Assembly (NCBI GenBank): GCA_021323815.1
Contig: JAJPKG010000352.1
Span: 1 to 9,583, forward strand
DNA length: 9,583 bases
Source: Pseudomonadota bacterium
GTDB taxonomy: Bacteria; Chloroflexota; Ktedonobacteria; Ktedonobacterales; JACDGC01
Direction: 5' to 3'
A program made the translations under genes and the position numbers. Shown here in pieces: positions 1 through 6,617 of this stretch. The notes under the pieces are model-generated. The model did no database searches and was not told the DNA's origin. It was given only the letters and a program-made list of their open reading frames with translations. Position 1 is the first letter of the stretch, and each line of letters opens with the position of its first letter.

Positions 1-398
1 CCATAATGAAAGAGCGCCTGGGCAAAAACGGCGATGAGCACGACAGCGGCGACCGCCACCACGCCCGAAAAGATCCCGCGTGACCGGTGCGGCGTGGCGG
101 TTGACTCGCTGGATGGTGTCTTGGGTGGATGATTCGCGGCGTCGCGTTGCTTGATCGTCTGCATGATATCCTCCATAGCATCTGCCGGATACGTCATCGA
201 AGCGAAGCGCCGTCGCAGTTCCCCATCCAGCGCGACGTAGGCGCGTAATTCCGCCTGGCAATAGGCGCACGAGCGCGCATGCTCGCGCGCTGCTTGCAGG
301 CGATGGGGATCTCGTTCCAGTCCCGCATCGTCCAACACGGGCAGCAGCGGCGCGATCTCCAGGCACATGGCTGAAGGGATGTGATGATTTGATCTCAT
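1..398 (-). CDS. Anti-sigma factor with N-terminal zinc finger and one membrane segment (partial, C-terminus missing)
   Basis: Translation from the ATG at 398 gives 132 residues and runs off the left edge. Residues 40-47 read H-A-R-S-C-A-Y-C, the HxxxCxxC signature of zinc-binding anti-sigma domains, and an extra Cys lies at residue 12. A Pro/Ser/Thr-rich linker (about 90-107) leads to a hydrophobic stretch at about 109-130 that should be a single transmembrane helix; a sensor domain may follow outside the window. Proteins of this type hold the cognate ECF sigma factor at the inner face of the membrane until a signal releases it. The start ATG overlaps the stop of the upstream sigma gene as ATGA (395-398), so the two are probably translationally coupled, and this overlap also fixes the start. 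The zinc motif and context are seen directly; the sigma partner is inferred from adjacency. Confidence 0.85.
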   Translation of the reverse strand, partial: MRSNHHIPSAMCLEIAPLLPVLDDAGLERDPHRLQAAREHARSCAYCQAELRAYVALDGELRRRFASMTYPADAMEDIMQTIKQRDAANHPPKTPSSESTATPHRSRGIFSGVVAVAAVVLIAVFAQALFHY

Positions 399-964
399 CG
401 GTGTGGCTGCTCCTCCGGCTGGACGTTTTGGTGTTGATAGACGGCGCGCAAGCGTTGTTTGGCGCGGGAAAGGCGCTTGGTGACGTTGGCGGGGGTGCTG
501 CCAGTGATCTCCGCGACTTCTGCCGCGCTGAAACCCTGCACGACGCGCAGCAACAGGCACGCGACATCTTCCGGCGCGAGCTGTGCCAGCGCGGCACCCA
601 GCGCATCCCCTTCCACCACCTGATCTTCAAAGGACCAGGCGCTTTGATGATCGGCAGTCACATCACCGATGCCGTCCAGCGGCTCCCAGTGCAGCAGCCT
701 GCGTCGGCGCAATGCGTCAATGGCGTTGTGATATGCCACGCGCCACAGCCAGCGCGCTTGCTCGGCTTCCGTCGCCTGCCTGGTGAAAGGCGGTCGCCCG
801 GCTTGAGCCATGCGCCACGCATCATAGAAGGTGTCTTGCACCAGATCGCGCGTCTGCTCGGCATGATGAACCAGCCCACCCACAAAAAGATGCATCCGTT
901 GCTGATAGCGTGCCACCAGCGCGGCGAATTCATCCTGTGTGAGTGCCGCCGGGCGATGAGACAT
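395..964 (-). CDS. ECF (sigma-70 family, group 4) RNA polymerase sigma factor
   Basis: The product is 189 residues, the normal length for an ECF sigma factor. Region 2 covers about residues 13-89, with the conserved D-L-V-Q-D-T-F-Y-D-A-W core at 40-50 and an Arg-rich end (W72 to R89). Region 4 covers about 126-177, with the helix-turn-helix around 145-173 (F-S-A-A-E-V-A-E-I, then V-T-K-R-L-S-R-A-K). Regions 1.1 and 3 are absent, as expected. I prefer the ATG at 964 over an in-frame GTG at 970, because a GAGG on the minus strand lies 8 nt before the ATG but only 2 nt before the GTG. The gene overlaps the following zinc-finger anti-sigma gene by four bases (ATGA), so the pair forms a coupled unit. 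ECF factors often activate their own promoter, but no promoter could be assigned with confidence here, and the regulon cannot be predicted from this window. Confidence 0.93.
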   Translation of the reverse strand: MSHRPAALTQDEFAALVARYQQRMHLFVGGLVHHAEQTRDLVQDTFYDAWRMAQAGRPPFTRQATEAEQARWLWRVAYHNAIDALRRRRLLHWEPLDGIGDVTADHQSAWSFEDQVVEGDALGAALAQLAPEDVACLLLRVVQGFSAAEVAEITGSTPANVTKRLSRAKQRLRAVYQHQNVQPEEQPHR

Positions 965-987
965 AATCACGTCCTCGCGTCTTTCCC

Positions 988-1014
988 GTTGAGATGCTTC
1001 CGGAATCTCTCAAC
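988..1014. promoter_or_regulatory. Inverted repeat upstream of the sigma factor gene (GTTGAGA-N13-TCTCAAC)
   Basis: Perfect 7-bp arms (988-994 and 1008-1014) flank a 13-nt spacer that itself contains the palindrome TTCCGGAA (998-1005). The site ends about 23 nt before the sigma start codon, where a promoter or operator, or an RNA hairpin in the leader, would be expected. There is no T-run on either side, so it does not look like a terminator. The symmetry is seen; the function is inferred. Confidence 0.4.
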
Positions 1015-1284
1015 AAGAAGAGCGAACGAAAGGATGAAATCTGACATCCTCATGAGAAATGAATGCTGGGCGCGCTCGCCCCCAACTCACGGTGCTGGAC
1101 GATATCCCCGCTATGTTACGGCGACTATTCCCTGGCAGGCGCGCCACGCGATCATCATCTGCCATGTGGCAAGCGGATCGCTGGATGCGGCGGACGCGGC
1201 ATGCCGCCGCCCCTCCGGATCTGCGCACAACACGATCACCCGGCATCCGCGCCGCGAGAGGGGTAGATTAAGGATACGTGGGGG

Positions 1285-1298
1285 TATTTTGCAAAATA
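1285..1298. promoter_or_regulatory. Perfect 14-bp AT-rich palindrome TATTTTGCAAAATA (operator candidate)
   Basis: TATTTTGCAAAATA reads identically on both strands. It is a conspicuous AT-rich island between G/C-rich flanks (GGGG before, GGG after) in an otherwise GC-rich region. It is about 44 nt past the epimerase stop and about 320 nt upstream of the sigma gene. Its symmetry suits a dimeric DNA-binding protein. No T-tract follows, so it is unlikely to be an intrinsic terminator. Which gene it would regulate is unknown. Confidence 0.35.
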
Positions 1299-1341
1299 GG
1301 GTGGAACGGAGATGAATGCTATCCCCTCGTGGGGCAGGCGA

Positions 1342-2340
1342 TCATCCCTTCGCCTCGTGCAGCAGCCCCAGCAGCGCCATCTCGTGATAGAGCGTCTCGG
1401 TGAGGCCGCTTTCCAGCGAGCGGGGAGCATAACCCAGCTCGCGGCGCGCTTTGGTGTTGTCGCCGATGTAGGTGACGCCCGCGCTCACCCGCAGATATTC
1501 GGCAGAATACTCCTCCGGCACCGGGGCGATTTTTTCCACCACGCCCATCATGCCCGACATCGCGCGCAGGGCGGCGGGCGCGACGTGCAACCGGGGTGCG
1601 GGAATGCCGGTGATCTGCTCGGCAATCTTCATAGCATCGATCAGCGTGTGCGTCGGCCCGGCGATGATATATTCCTCGCCCGGCTTGCCCGATTCCATCG
1701 CCAGGATGTGCCCGCGCGCGATGTCATCCACGTGCGCCCAGGAAAACGCCGTGCCTTTGGGCAAAAGGGGCAGCTTGCGTTTGAGATATTGGACGAAAGT
1801 GGCGCGGATGCTGCTGGTGTCACCGGGACCATAGACGACGCCGGGCATCACCACCACCAGCGGCAGCCCGTCGCGCATCATCGGCTCGGCCACCTCGTAA
1901 TGCGCCACCCACTTCGTGCGGTCATATTCGCTCAGGTGCGGGCCATAATAGCGATAGGTCTCGTCTACCAGGTGCCCGTGTGTGTCAGAGTTCACGGCGA
2001 GCGTGCTGGTATACACGCCTTTGGGGATGCCCAGCTCGCGCATCGTCTCCAGCACGTTGCGCGTTCCCTCGATGTTGATGGCCGCGCCCTGGCTTTTATC
2101 CTTCACGCCAATTTTATACCAGCCGGCGATGTGAAAGACCCCGTCCGCCCCTTCCATCGGCGCGCGCAGGCTGGCGCGGTCGGTCACGTCGCCGGCCAGC
2201 ACGCGCACTCCCTGCGCCGCCAGTTCTCCCGCCTTCGCCGGGTTGCGCGCGATCACGGTCACATGATGCCCGGCCTCAAGCAACTGCTGCACCACGCGCC
2301 CGCCCACAAAGCCCGTCGCCCCCGTCACGACATATTTCAT
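1342..2340 (-). CDS. NAD(P)-dependent epimerase/dehydratase, extended short-chain dehydrogenase family (dihydroflavonol-reductase/HpnA-like)
   Basis: The product is 332 residues. A Rossmann fold begins immediately, with T-G-A-T-G-F-V-G at residues 6-13, the TGxxGxxG nucleotide-binding loop. D51 in the A-G-D-V-T-D segment follows, then a catalytic Ser/Thr region at 111-113 and the Y139-x3-K143 active-site pair. The P-G-V-V-Y-G-P-G-D segment (166-174) is typical of extended SDR epimerases and 4-reductases. The fold and NAD(P) use are secure, but the substrate cannot be deduced. It could be a nucleotide-sugar epimerase, a dihydroflavonol-type ketoreductase or a hopanoid-linked HpnA-like enzyme. 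I chose the ATG at 2340 because it places the Rossmann strand at the very N-terminus, as usual in the family. In-frame upstream starts exist (ATG 2358, ATG 2379, TTG 2394), and none has a clear Shine-Dalgarno. It is divergent from the PAP2 gene. Confidence 0.9.
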   Translation of the reverse strand: MKYVVTGATGFVGGRVVQQLLEAGHHVTVIARNPAKAGELAAQGVRVLAGDVTDRASLRAPMEGADGVFHIAGWYKIGVKDKSQGAAINIEGTRNVLETMRELGIPKGVYTSTLAVNSDTHGHLVDETYRYYGPHLSEYDRTKWVAHYEVAEPMMRDGLPLVVVMPGVVYGPGDTSSIRATFVQYLKRKLPLLPKGTAFSWAHVDDIARGHILAMESGKPGEEYIIAGPTHTLIDAMKIAEQITGIPAPRLHVAPAALRAMSGMMGVVEKIAPVPEEYSAEYLRVSAGVTYIGDNTKARRELGYAPRSLESGLTETLYHEMALLGLLHEAKG

Positions 2341-2393
2341 AGCACCAGTCGCTTTCATTTTCGGTAGTGGCGACGGCATGCCGTGCCCACTCA

Positions 2394-2412
2394 ACGCTCA
2401 CGTGAAAAGCGT
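2394..2412. promoter_or_regulatory. Dyad ACGCT-N9-AGCGT containing TCACGTGA, in the divergent intergenic region
   Basis: Five-bp arms (2394-2398 and 2408-2412) surround a spacer that overlaps the palindrome TCACGTGA (2398-2405). It sits between the epimerase gene and the PAP2 promoter. On the minus strand a very weak sigma-70-like pair (TTGCTC, 16 nt, TACGCT) lies against it and could drive the epimerase. An operator role is inferred from symmetry and place only. Confidence 0.25.
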
Positions 2413-2422
2413 ATCACATCAC

Positions 2423-2451
2423 TTGCATTGAGCAATAGCGACGGATATACT
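2423..2451 (+). promoter_or_regulatory. Sigma-70-type promoter for the PAP2 phosphatase gene
   Basis: A -35-like TTGCAT (2423-2428) is followed after exactly 17 nt by TATACT (2446-2451), which matches five of six bases of the -10 consensus. The expected transcription start is near 2458, leaving a leader of about 75 nt before the PAP2 ATG. The -35 box is weak (three of six), so this is a good but unproven candidate. Confidence 0.5.
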
Positions 2452-2483
2452 GGCAGGCACAGACATACGGCCCGCCGGATGCG

Positions 2484-2509
2484 CTGTCATGTGACAGTGA
2501 TCGTTTTTT
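2484..2509 (+). promoter_or_regulatory. Leader dyad CTGTCA-TG-TGACAG followed by a T6 run: operator or weak attenuator
   Basis: Six-bp arms (2484-2489 and 2492-2497) flank a 2-nt centre. As RNA, a 5-bp stem with a 4-nt loop could form. A run of six T (2504-2509) follows after 6 nt. It lies in the leader between the predicted promoter and the PAP2 start. The short stem and the gap before the T-run make a strong terminator unlikely. A repressor site of the TGTCA-N2-TGACA type is the alternative. Confidence 0.35.
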
Positions 2510-2520
2510 CACTACTTGCC

Positions 2521-2525
2521 AGGAG
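2521..2525 (+). promoter_or_regulatory. Ribosome binding site of the PAP2 gene
   Basis: AGGAG lies 9 nt before the ATG at 2535. It is a clear Shine-Dalgarno and fixes the start of the phosphatase. Confidence 0.75.
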
Positions 2526-2534
2526 CAGTACACC

Positions 2535-3356
2535 ATGTCCACGCCTCATCCAGCAGCGGAACGACGCCATGAACGCGCCGCCGCCGCCACCGGCAGCCTC
2601 GGCCTCATCATCGGCATCCTCATCGTCATCGCCCTTGCGCTGGTTTTCGTCAAATTTTCGGATGAGGTGGTGGAACAAGACTATCGCGGCTTCGATCAGA
2701 CGGTGGCGCTGACCATTCATGCAACGACCTCGCCCACGCAGACAGCCATCATGTTGCAAGTGACCAATCTGGGCCAATATTATCTCATTGGTTTCGCCGT
2801 CATTACGCTGATCGTGGGCGCGGTTCTGCTATGGCGGGCGCGGCACGATCCGCGCTATAGTTTCAAGGTGGCGCTGGTGAACGGGGCCGCGCCGCTCGTC
2901 GCACTGGGTGGCGCTGCGGCGTTGAGTTTCGTCATCAAAGAGATTGTTGGCCGCCAGCGACCGCACCTGTTTCCGCCACTGGCCGCCGAATCGGGCTATA
3001 GCTTTCCCAGCGGCCACGCGCTCACCTCGATCGCGTTTTACGGCATGTGCGCATTCTTGATCGCGCGCCTGCTGCCGGCATGGAGCAAAGCGGGCGTGAC
3101 GCTGCTGGCGGCGATCATCGTCGGCGCGATATCCTATTCGCGTGTCTATCTCGGCGTGCATTATCCCACTGATGTCATCGGCAGCTTGATTATCGGCGCG
3201 GCATGGCTGCTGGCGCTGATGCTGACCGTGACGACGGTGGAAGACCACGTACGCTTGGCCCATGCAGTGAAACAGCAAGCCAACATGAAGCAGGAAGGGA
3301 CCCCGACTCCACCACCGATGCTGGAAGATGGCGATGTCACCATCAAACGCCGGTGA
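2535..3356 (+). CDS. PAP2-family (type 2 phosphatidic acid phosphatase) integral membrane phosphatase
   Basis: The product is 273 residues with about six predicted membrane helices, starting with a hydrophobic segment at about 20-40. All three PAP2 catalytic motifs are intact. Motif 1 is K135-x6-R142-P143, motif 2 is P158-S-G-H161 and motif 3 is S202-R203-x5-H209-x3-D213. H209 is the expected phosphohistidine nucleophile and H161 the general acid. Family members dephosphorylate lipid phosphates at the outer face of the membrane, such as undecaprenyl pyrophosphate (carrier recycling), phosphatidylglycerol phosphate or phosphatidic acid. The exact substrate cannot be read here. The C-terminus (from about 235) is a hydrophilic, Pro- and charge-rich cytoplasmic tail. 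A good AGGAG supports the start. The next gene begins 61 nt downstream on the same strand, so co-transcription is possible. Confidence 0.93.
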   Translation: MSTPHPAAERRHERAAAATGSLGLIIGILIVIALALVFVKFSDEVVEQDYRGFDQTVALTIHATTSPTQTAIMLQVTNLGQYYLIGFAVITLIVGAVLLWRARHDPRYSFKVALVNGAAPLVALGGAAALSFVIKEIVGRQRPHLFPPLAAESGYSFPSGHALTSIAFYGMCAFLIARLLPAWSKAGVTLLAAIIVGAISYSRVYLGVHYPTDVIGSLIIGAAWLLALMLTVTTVEDHVRLAHAVKQQANMKQEGTPTPPPMLEDGDVTIKRR

Positions 3357-3417
3357 GCGAGCTTGCCAGCTATGCTATGCTGGGGGGCGAACACCGAACG
3401 CGCATTGAGGCACCACC

Positions 3418-4629
3418 ATGCATCCAATGGATGATTCCGCTACCACCCCACGCATTGCGGATCTCGACAGCGAAGAAGCGGGCGTGCGCTTGGGCGAATG
3501 GATGCAAGATCCGCGACGGGCACGCTGGCGGCGGGCGCGTACCGGACTGGCCGCACTGGCATTGCTCGTCACCGTTGGCGCGCTGCTGCGGATCTCGTGG
3601 GGTGCCGCTGGCGTTCGCCCGCCCAATATGACGCAGACGGGCGATCTTGCCGTTATCGACTCAAACGTCACCTATGGCACCCTGCAAGTGAACGGCGCGT
3701 CCTATGCCATGCATCCCTGGCTGCATATCACCCTGCAACCGGGAATCAATCACCTGACGCTGGATGTGCCGCCGTTCAATCCCATTCATTGCACGTTGAT
3801 CGAGCCACTGAAAACGGGGGATGATCGCTGCGTTACCGGCTATAGTATTTATGAAGAGACTGGCTATGTGCCGGTCGTTACCCTGACGGTGAACGAAACT
3901 GATCTGCCCTCGGCGGTGCAACAGACCTTGCACCGCGATCTCGCTCGCTCGTTGCCGAATATCGTCGTGCAAACCACCCTCAGCGCGGGGGAGTGGTACG
4001 GCACTGGCGCGCTGGCGACAGACGGCCTGCCGCGCTTGCGGCGCGCAACGGCTCCGGCACTGGCGCAATTGCAAGCGGCCCTCGGCACATCCGGCACGTT
4101 ACCCTGCGGCGCGCTCACCTGCCCCATGACCCTCGGCGCGGTCGTTCAGACGCAAGTCAGCCAGTTTTGGCAGATTCAGGTGCCAGTCAGCCCCGCATGG
4201 GTGATCACAGACTTGCAGACCGGTAGCACGCAGCGCTACCCGCTGCCCTCGCTGTATTCCTCCGGGGCAGATTCCGTGCTGACGATGGATGCGTTTTTTG
4301 ACGGGCGCGATTGGACGTTCAGTGATGCCACGCAGAGCACCAAAGTTCCCGCCCCCACGCAACAACTGGCCGAGTTGCCCTGTGATGCCGGCGTGACCAT
4401 CCTGGCGAGCAAATTGCCGGGGATCATCAGTTTCGCGCCGGGTACCACCAGCGGAGCCGGGTGCGAACTCATCTTCACCAATAATCCTGGAGGGACGAAT
4501 GCGCCACCGCTCATCGCCCATTTCATTGTGCGGGCGGGGGCAGTGCTGGCCGAAGACGCCACTGCAAAGCGATTATTACCGGATATCCCACCGGCAACAC
4601 CAGCAGAGATCGCAGCGGTGCAGGGCTGA
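3418..4629 (+). CDS. Hypothetical single-pass membrane protein with a large cysteine-paired extracytoplasmic domain
   Basis: I do not recognise this 403-residue protein. The N-terminus is hydrophilic, with an acidic stretch (about 14-28) and then an Arg-rich stretch (33-41). One hydrophobic helix at about 42-60 follows, and the remaining roughly 340 residues are Thr/Pro/Ala-rich and moderately hydrophobic. The positive-inside rule predicts a cytoplasmic N-terminus and an exported C-terminal domain. Six cysteines occur only in the exported part, at 125, 138, 230, 235, 322 and 349. Their spacing suggests neighbour disulfides 125-138, 230-235 and 322-349. No catalytic motif or repeat was seen. 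A GAGG at 3407-3410, 7 nt before the ATG, supports the start. An in-frame ATG three codons later is an alternative. It follows the PAP2 gene by 61 nt and may share its transcript, which would fit a cell-envelope role, but no function is assigned. Confidence 0.85.
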   Translation: MHPMDDSATTPRIADLDSEEAGVRLGEWMQDPRRARWRRARTGLAALALLVTVGALLRISWGAAGVRPPNMTQTGDLAVIDSNVTYGTLQVNGASYAMHPWLHITLQPGINHLTLDVPPFNPIHCTLIEPLKTGDDRCVTGYSIYEETGYVPVVTLTVNETDLPSAVQQTLHRDLARSLPNIVVQTTLSAGEWYGTGALATDGLPRLRRATAPALAQLQAALGTSGTLPCGALTCPMTLGAVVQTQVSQFWQIQVPVSPAWVITDLQTGSTQRYPLPSLYSSGADSVLTMDAFFDGRDWTFSDATQSTKVPAPTQQLAELPCDAGVTILASKLPGIISFAPGTTSGAGCELIFTNNPGGTNAPPLIAHFIVRAGAVLAEDATAKRLLPDIPPATPAEIAAVQG

Positions 4630-4720
4630 TCTGCATGCCCGCGTGGAAAAGCGGCTAGTACTTGCGCTCTAATCTTGAAAAAATGTCCGCAAATGTGCTT
4701 ACCATAGAGAGTAGCCTTCA

Positions 4721-4741
4721 ATGAACATATTTCCAGTTCAT
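4721..4741. promoter_or_regulatory. Dyad ATGAAC-N9-GTTCAT upstream of the ABC exporter operon (operator candidate)
   Basis: Perfect 6-bp arms (4721-4726 and 4736-4741) are separated by the AT-rich spacer ATATTTCCA. The site is about 80 nt before the first exporter start, downstream of a -35-like TTGAAA (4675-4680) that lacks a well-spaced -10. Drug-exporter operons are often controlled by dimeric TetR- or MarR-type repressors that bind such dyads. No regulator gene is adjacent. The spacing does not fit a LexA box. Confidence 0.35.
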
Positions 4742-4804
4742 GCTCATGCCACAACCAGATGAGCGCGTCCTCACCATGTGAGCCGGATCTGCTCATGTGC
4801 AGAC

Positions 4805-4825
4805 AAAAGGATAGGTGTTTCTTTG
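4805..4825 (+). promoter_or_regulatory. Shine-Dalgarno and TTG start of the first ABC exporter gene
   Basis: The purine-rich stretch AAAAGGATAGG (4805-4815) precedes a TTG at 4823. AAGGA is 11 nt away and AGGT 6 nt away. The in-frame GTG at 4778 has no such upstream sequence, and the first in-frame ATG (4901) lies inside the conserved N-terminal region. TTG is therefore the preferred, though uncommon, start codon. Confidence 0.5.
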
Positions 4826-6613
4826 TCCCGTCAAGAGTTCACCATCAGTGGCGCAAAGCAGTATCACCACGCGGGGCCGGTCCGCTGGATCGCCTCGCAC
4901 ATGCTGCATAACAAACGTCCCTTGTTCTTCTGGATCATCTATAGTATCGGTGCGACCATCTTGTTGAGCGCGTCGCGCCCTTTCATCGGCCAGGCGTTCG
5001 ACGAAGTGACACGCCCACATCCCGATGTCAGCCACCTAGCGCGGATCGCGCTGATCATCCTGGGTCTGGCACTGGTGGGCGGCGTGTGCGACATCACCGC
5101 CCGCTTCTCAGCGGAGTTTCTGGCGGATCGCATGAGCCGCGACGCCCGCGACGAGCTGTACCTCAACCTGCTGGGCAAGAGCCAGACATTTCACAATCGC
5201 CAGCGCGTCGGCGACATCATGGCCCGCGCCAACGACGACATCTCACTCCTGGGCCAGATGGTCAATCCCGGCCTGGACTTGATCCTTGATTCGACGCTGG
5301 GATTAGTGATCCCCATCATCTTCATCGGCTTCATCAACCCGCAACTGCTGATCGCGCCGCTGATCTTCACCGTGCTCTATGCCCTTGCCTTGCGCGGTTA
5401 CACGCGGGAACTGGACCCCATCACGACGGCGCAGCGCAACAACTTCGGCTTGCTCAACGCCGGGCTGGCGGAGACCATCACCGGCATCGACGTGGTGAAA
5501 TCCACCGCGCAAGAGCAGCAAGAGCGCGAGAAATATGCGCGCAACGCCCGCGCTTATCGCGCCGCTTATGTGCGCAACGGGCAGATTCAGGCGCGCTACC
5601 TGCCGCCGCTGCTATTGGCGATCACGCTGGTCGCCGCCTTCGCCCACGCCGTCTTTCTGATGTCGCAGCACGTCATCTCATTGGGCGATCTGGTCGCCTT
5701 CATGGGGTTGATGAGCATGTTGCGCTTCCCCACGTTCATCTCGATCTTCTCGTTTTCGCTGGTGCAGCTCGGCATCGCGGCGTCGGGGCGCATCCTGAGC
5801 ATTATGCGCGAAGAGACCGAACTGGATGAGAACGCCGGCGGGCATCGCGGCGTGATAAAAGGCGAGATAGCCTTCGAGCATGTCACCTTCGGCTATGGTG
5901 GCGAGCCAATTCTGCGCGATGTCAGCTTCACCGCCAGTCCCGGCCAGACGGTCGCCATCGTCGGCCAGACCGGTTCGGGCAAGAGCACGCTCACCAAGCT
6001 GGTGAACCGCACGTATGATGTGACGGCGGGCCGCGTGCTGGTGGACGGCATCGACACGCGCGACTGGGCGCTGGAATCGTTGCGCTCGCAGATCTCGACC
6101 ATCGAGCAGGATATCTTTCTTTTCTCGCGCACCATCGCGGAAAATATCGCCTTCAGCCGGGGGCAGCAGGTCAGCCGCGAAGAGATCGAGCGCGCCGCGA
6201 AGGATGCCCAGGCACACGAGTTCATCATGGGTTTCAAAGACGGCTATGACACGCTGGTGGGCGAGCGCGGCGTCACACTTTCCGGCGGGCAGCGCCAGCG
6301 TCTGGCCATCGCCCGCGCCCTGGTGACGGACCCGCGCATCCTCATCCTGGATGATTCCACCAGTGCCATCGACAGCGCAACGGAAGACGAGATTCAGCGG
6401 GCCATTCGCCGCTTGCTGGAAGGGCGCACGACACTGCTCATCACCCATCGCCTGTCGCAGATTCGCTGGGCGGATAAGATCCTGGTGTTGCAGCAGGGCC
6501 GCGTCATCGACCAGGGAACGCATGAAGAATTGTTGGGCCGGTGCGCGCTCTATCGCCGCATCTTCGCGCATTATGACACGGTGCTGCCCGATCCGGCGGC
6601 GATAGGAGAGTGA
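4823..6613 (+). CDS. ABC exporter half-transporter, subunit with degenerate catalytic site (multidrug/lipid type, BmrC/TM287-like)
   Basis: The product is 596 residues, the usual length of a half-size type IV (B-subfamily) exporter: a six-helix membrane domain (about 30-310) fused to an ATPase domain (about 347-585). Motifs: A-loop Y358, Walker A G381-QTGSGKS-T389, Q-loop Q429, signature LSGGQ (486-490), Walker B ILILD ending at D510, D-loop S-A-I-D (514-517) and switch H542. The residue after Walker B is Asp (D511) rather than the catalytic Glu. This matches the degenerate subunit of heterodimeric exporters such as TM287/288 and BmrC/BmrD. The partner gene starts 4 nt downstream, with its Shine-Dalgarno inside this gene's 3' end. 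The start is uncertain (TTG 4823 preferred, GTG 4778 possible). The exported substrate cannot be inferred; drugs, lipids or peptides are all possible. Confidence 0.93.
   Translation: MSRQEFTISGAKQYHHAGPVRWIASHMLHNKRPLFFWIIYSIGATILLSASRPFIGQAFDEVTRPHPDVSHLARIALIILGLALVGGVCDITARFSAEFLADRMSRDARDELYLNLLGKSQTFHNRQRVGDIMARANDDISLLGQMVNPGLDLILDSTLGLVIPIIFIGFINPQLLIAPLIFTVLYALALRGYTRELDPITTAQRNNFGLLNAGLAETITGIDVVKSTAQEQQEREKYARNARAYRAAYVRNGQIQARYLPPLLLAITLVAAFAHAVFLMSQHVISLGDLVAFMGLMSMLRFPTFISIFSFSLVQLGIAASGRILSIMREETELDENAGGHRGVIKGEIAFEHVTFGYGGEPILRDVSFTASPGQTVAIVGQTGSGKSTLTKLVNRTYDVTAGRVLVDGIDTRDWALESLRSQISTIEQDIFLFSRTIAENIAFSRGQQVSREEIERAAKDAQAHEFIMGFKDGYDTLVGERGVTLSGGQRQRLAIARALVTDPRILILDDSTSAIDSATEDEIQRAIRRLLEGRTTLLITHRLSQIRWADKILVLQQGRVIDQGTHEELLGRCALYRRIFAHYDTVLPDPAAIGE
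6604..6608 (+). promoter_or_regulatory. Ribosome binding site of the second ABC gene, inside the 3' end of the first
   Basis: AGGAG lies 9 nt before the ATG at 6618 and just before the first gene's TGA (6611-6613). This placement suggests coupled translation of the two subunits and gives the second gene a much better initiation site than the first. Confidence 0.7.
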
Positions 6614-6617
6614 CGCT

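Larger units (their letters stand above)
965..1341. other. 377-base intergenic region with several dyads and no convincing gene
   Basis: This region lies between the epimerase stop and the sigma factor start, both on the minus strand. Short open frames exist on both strands but have low-complexity, Arg-rich translations, no recognisable motif and no conserved ribosome site, so I treat them as chance. It holds the GTTGAGA/TCTCAAC dyad next to the sigma gene. It also holds a 6-bp repeat AGGATG/CATCCT (1031-1036 and 1045-1050, 8-nt loop) and a perfect 14-bp palindrome at 1285-1298. A CCCC-TCGT-GGGG mini-hairpin (1323-1334) lies just after the epimerase stop. The sigma operon promoter must lie here, but no match was clear enough to place it. 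Confidence 0.5.

Noticed and set aside
1010..1246. Minus-strand 78-codon frame between the epimerase and sigma genes
   Set aside because: Arg/Ser-rich translation with no ribosome site; overlaps the operator-like dyads and looks like chance.
389..1315. Long plus-strand open frame (308 codons) across the sigma factor gene
   Set aside because: It lies antisense to a clear ECF sigma factor. The translation is Arg/His/Pro-rich with no motif, as expected from high-GC shadow frames.
1312..2367. Long plus-strand open frame (351 codons) preceded by GGAACGGAG
   Set aside because: It mirrors the epimerase gene, which has intact Rossmann and YxxxK motifs. The apparent ribosome site abuts the ATG with no spacing, and the translation is His/Arg-rich.
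3363..3381. Promoter from TTGCCA and TATGCT ahead of the unknown membrane protein gene
   Set aside because: The two boxes are only 7 nt apart, far too close for a sigma-70 promoter, and no alternative -35 with good spacing is present.
4721..4741. LexA/SOS box interpretation of the GAAC...GTTC dyad
   Set aside because: The Bacillus-type SOS box has a 4-nt spacer between GAAC and GTTC; here it is 9 nt.
5678..6571. Minus-strand open frame (297 codons) inside the first ABC gene
   Set aside because: It is the complement of the conserved ATPase domain; shadow frame without recognisable protein features.
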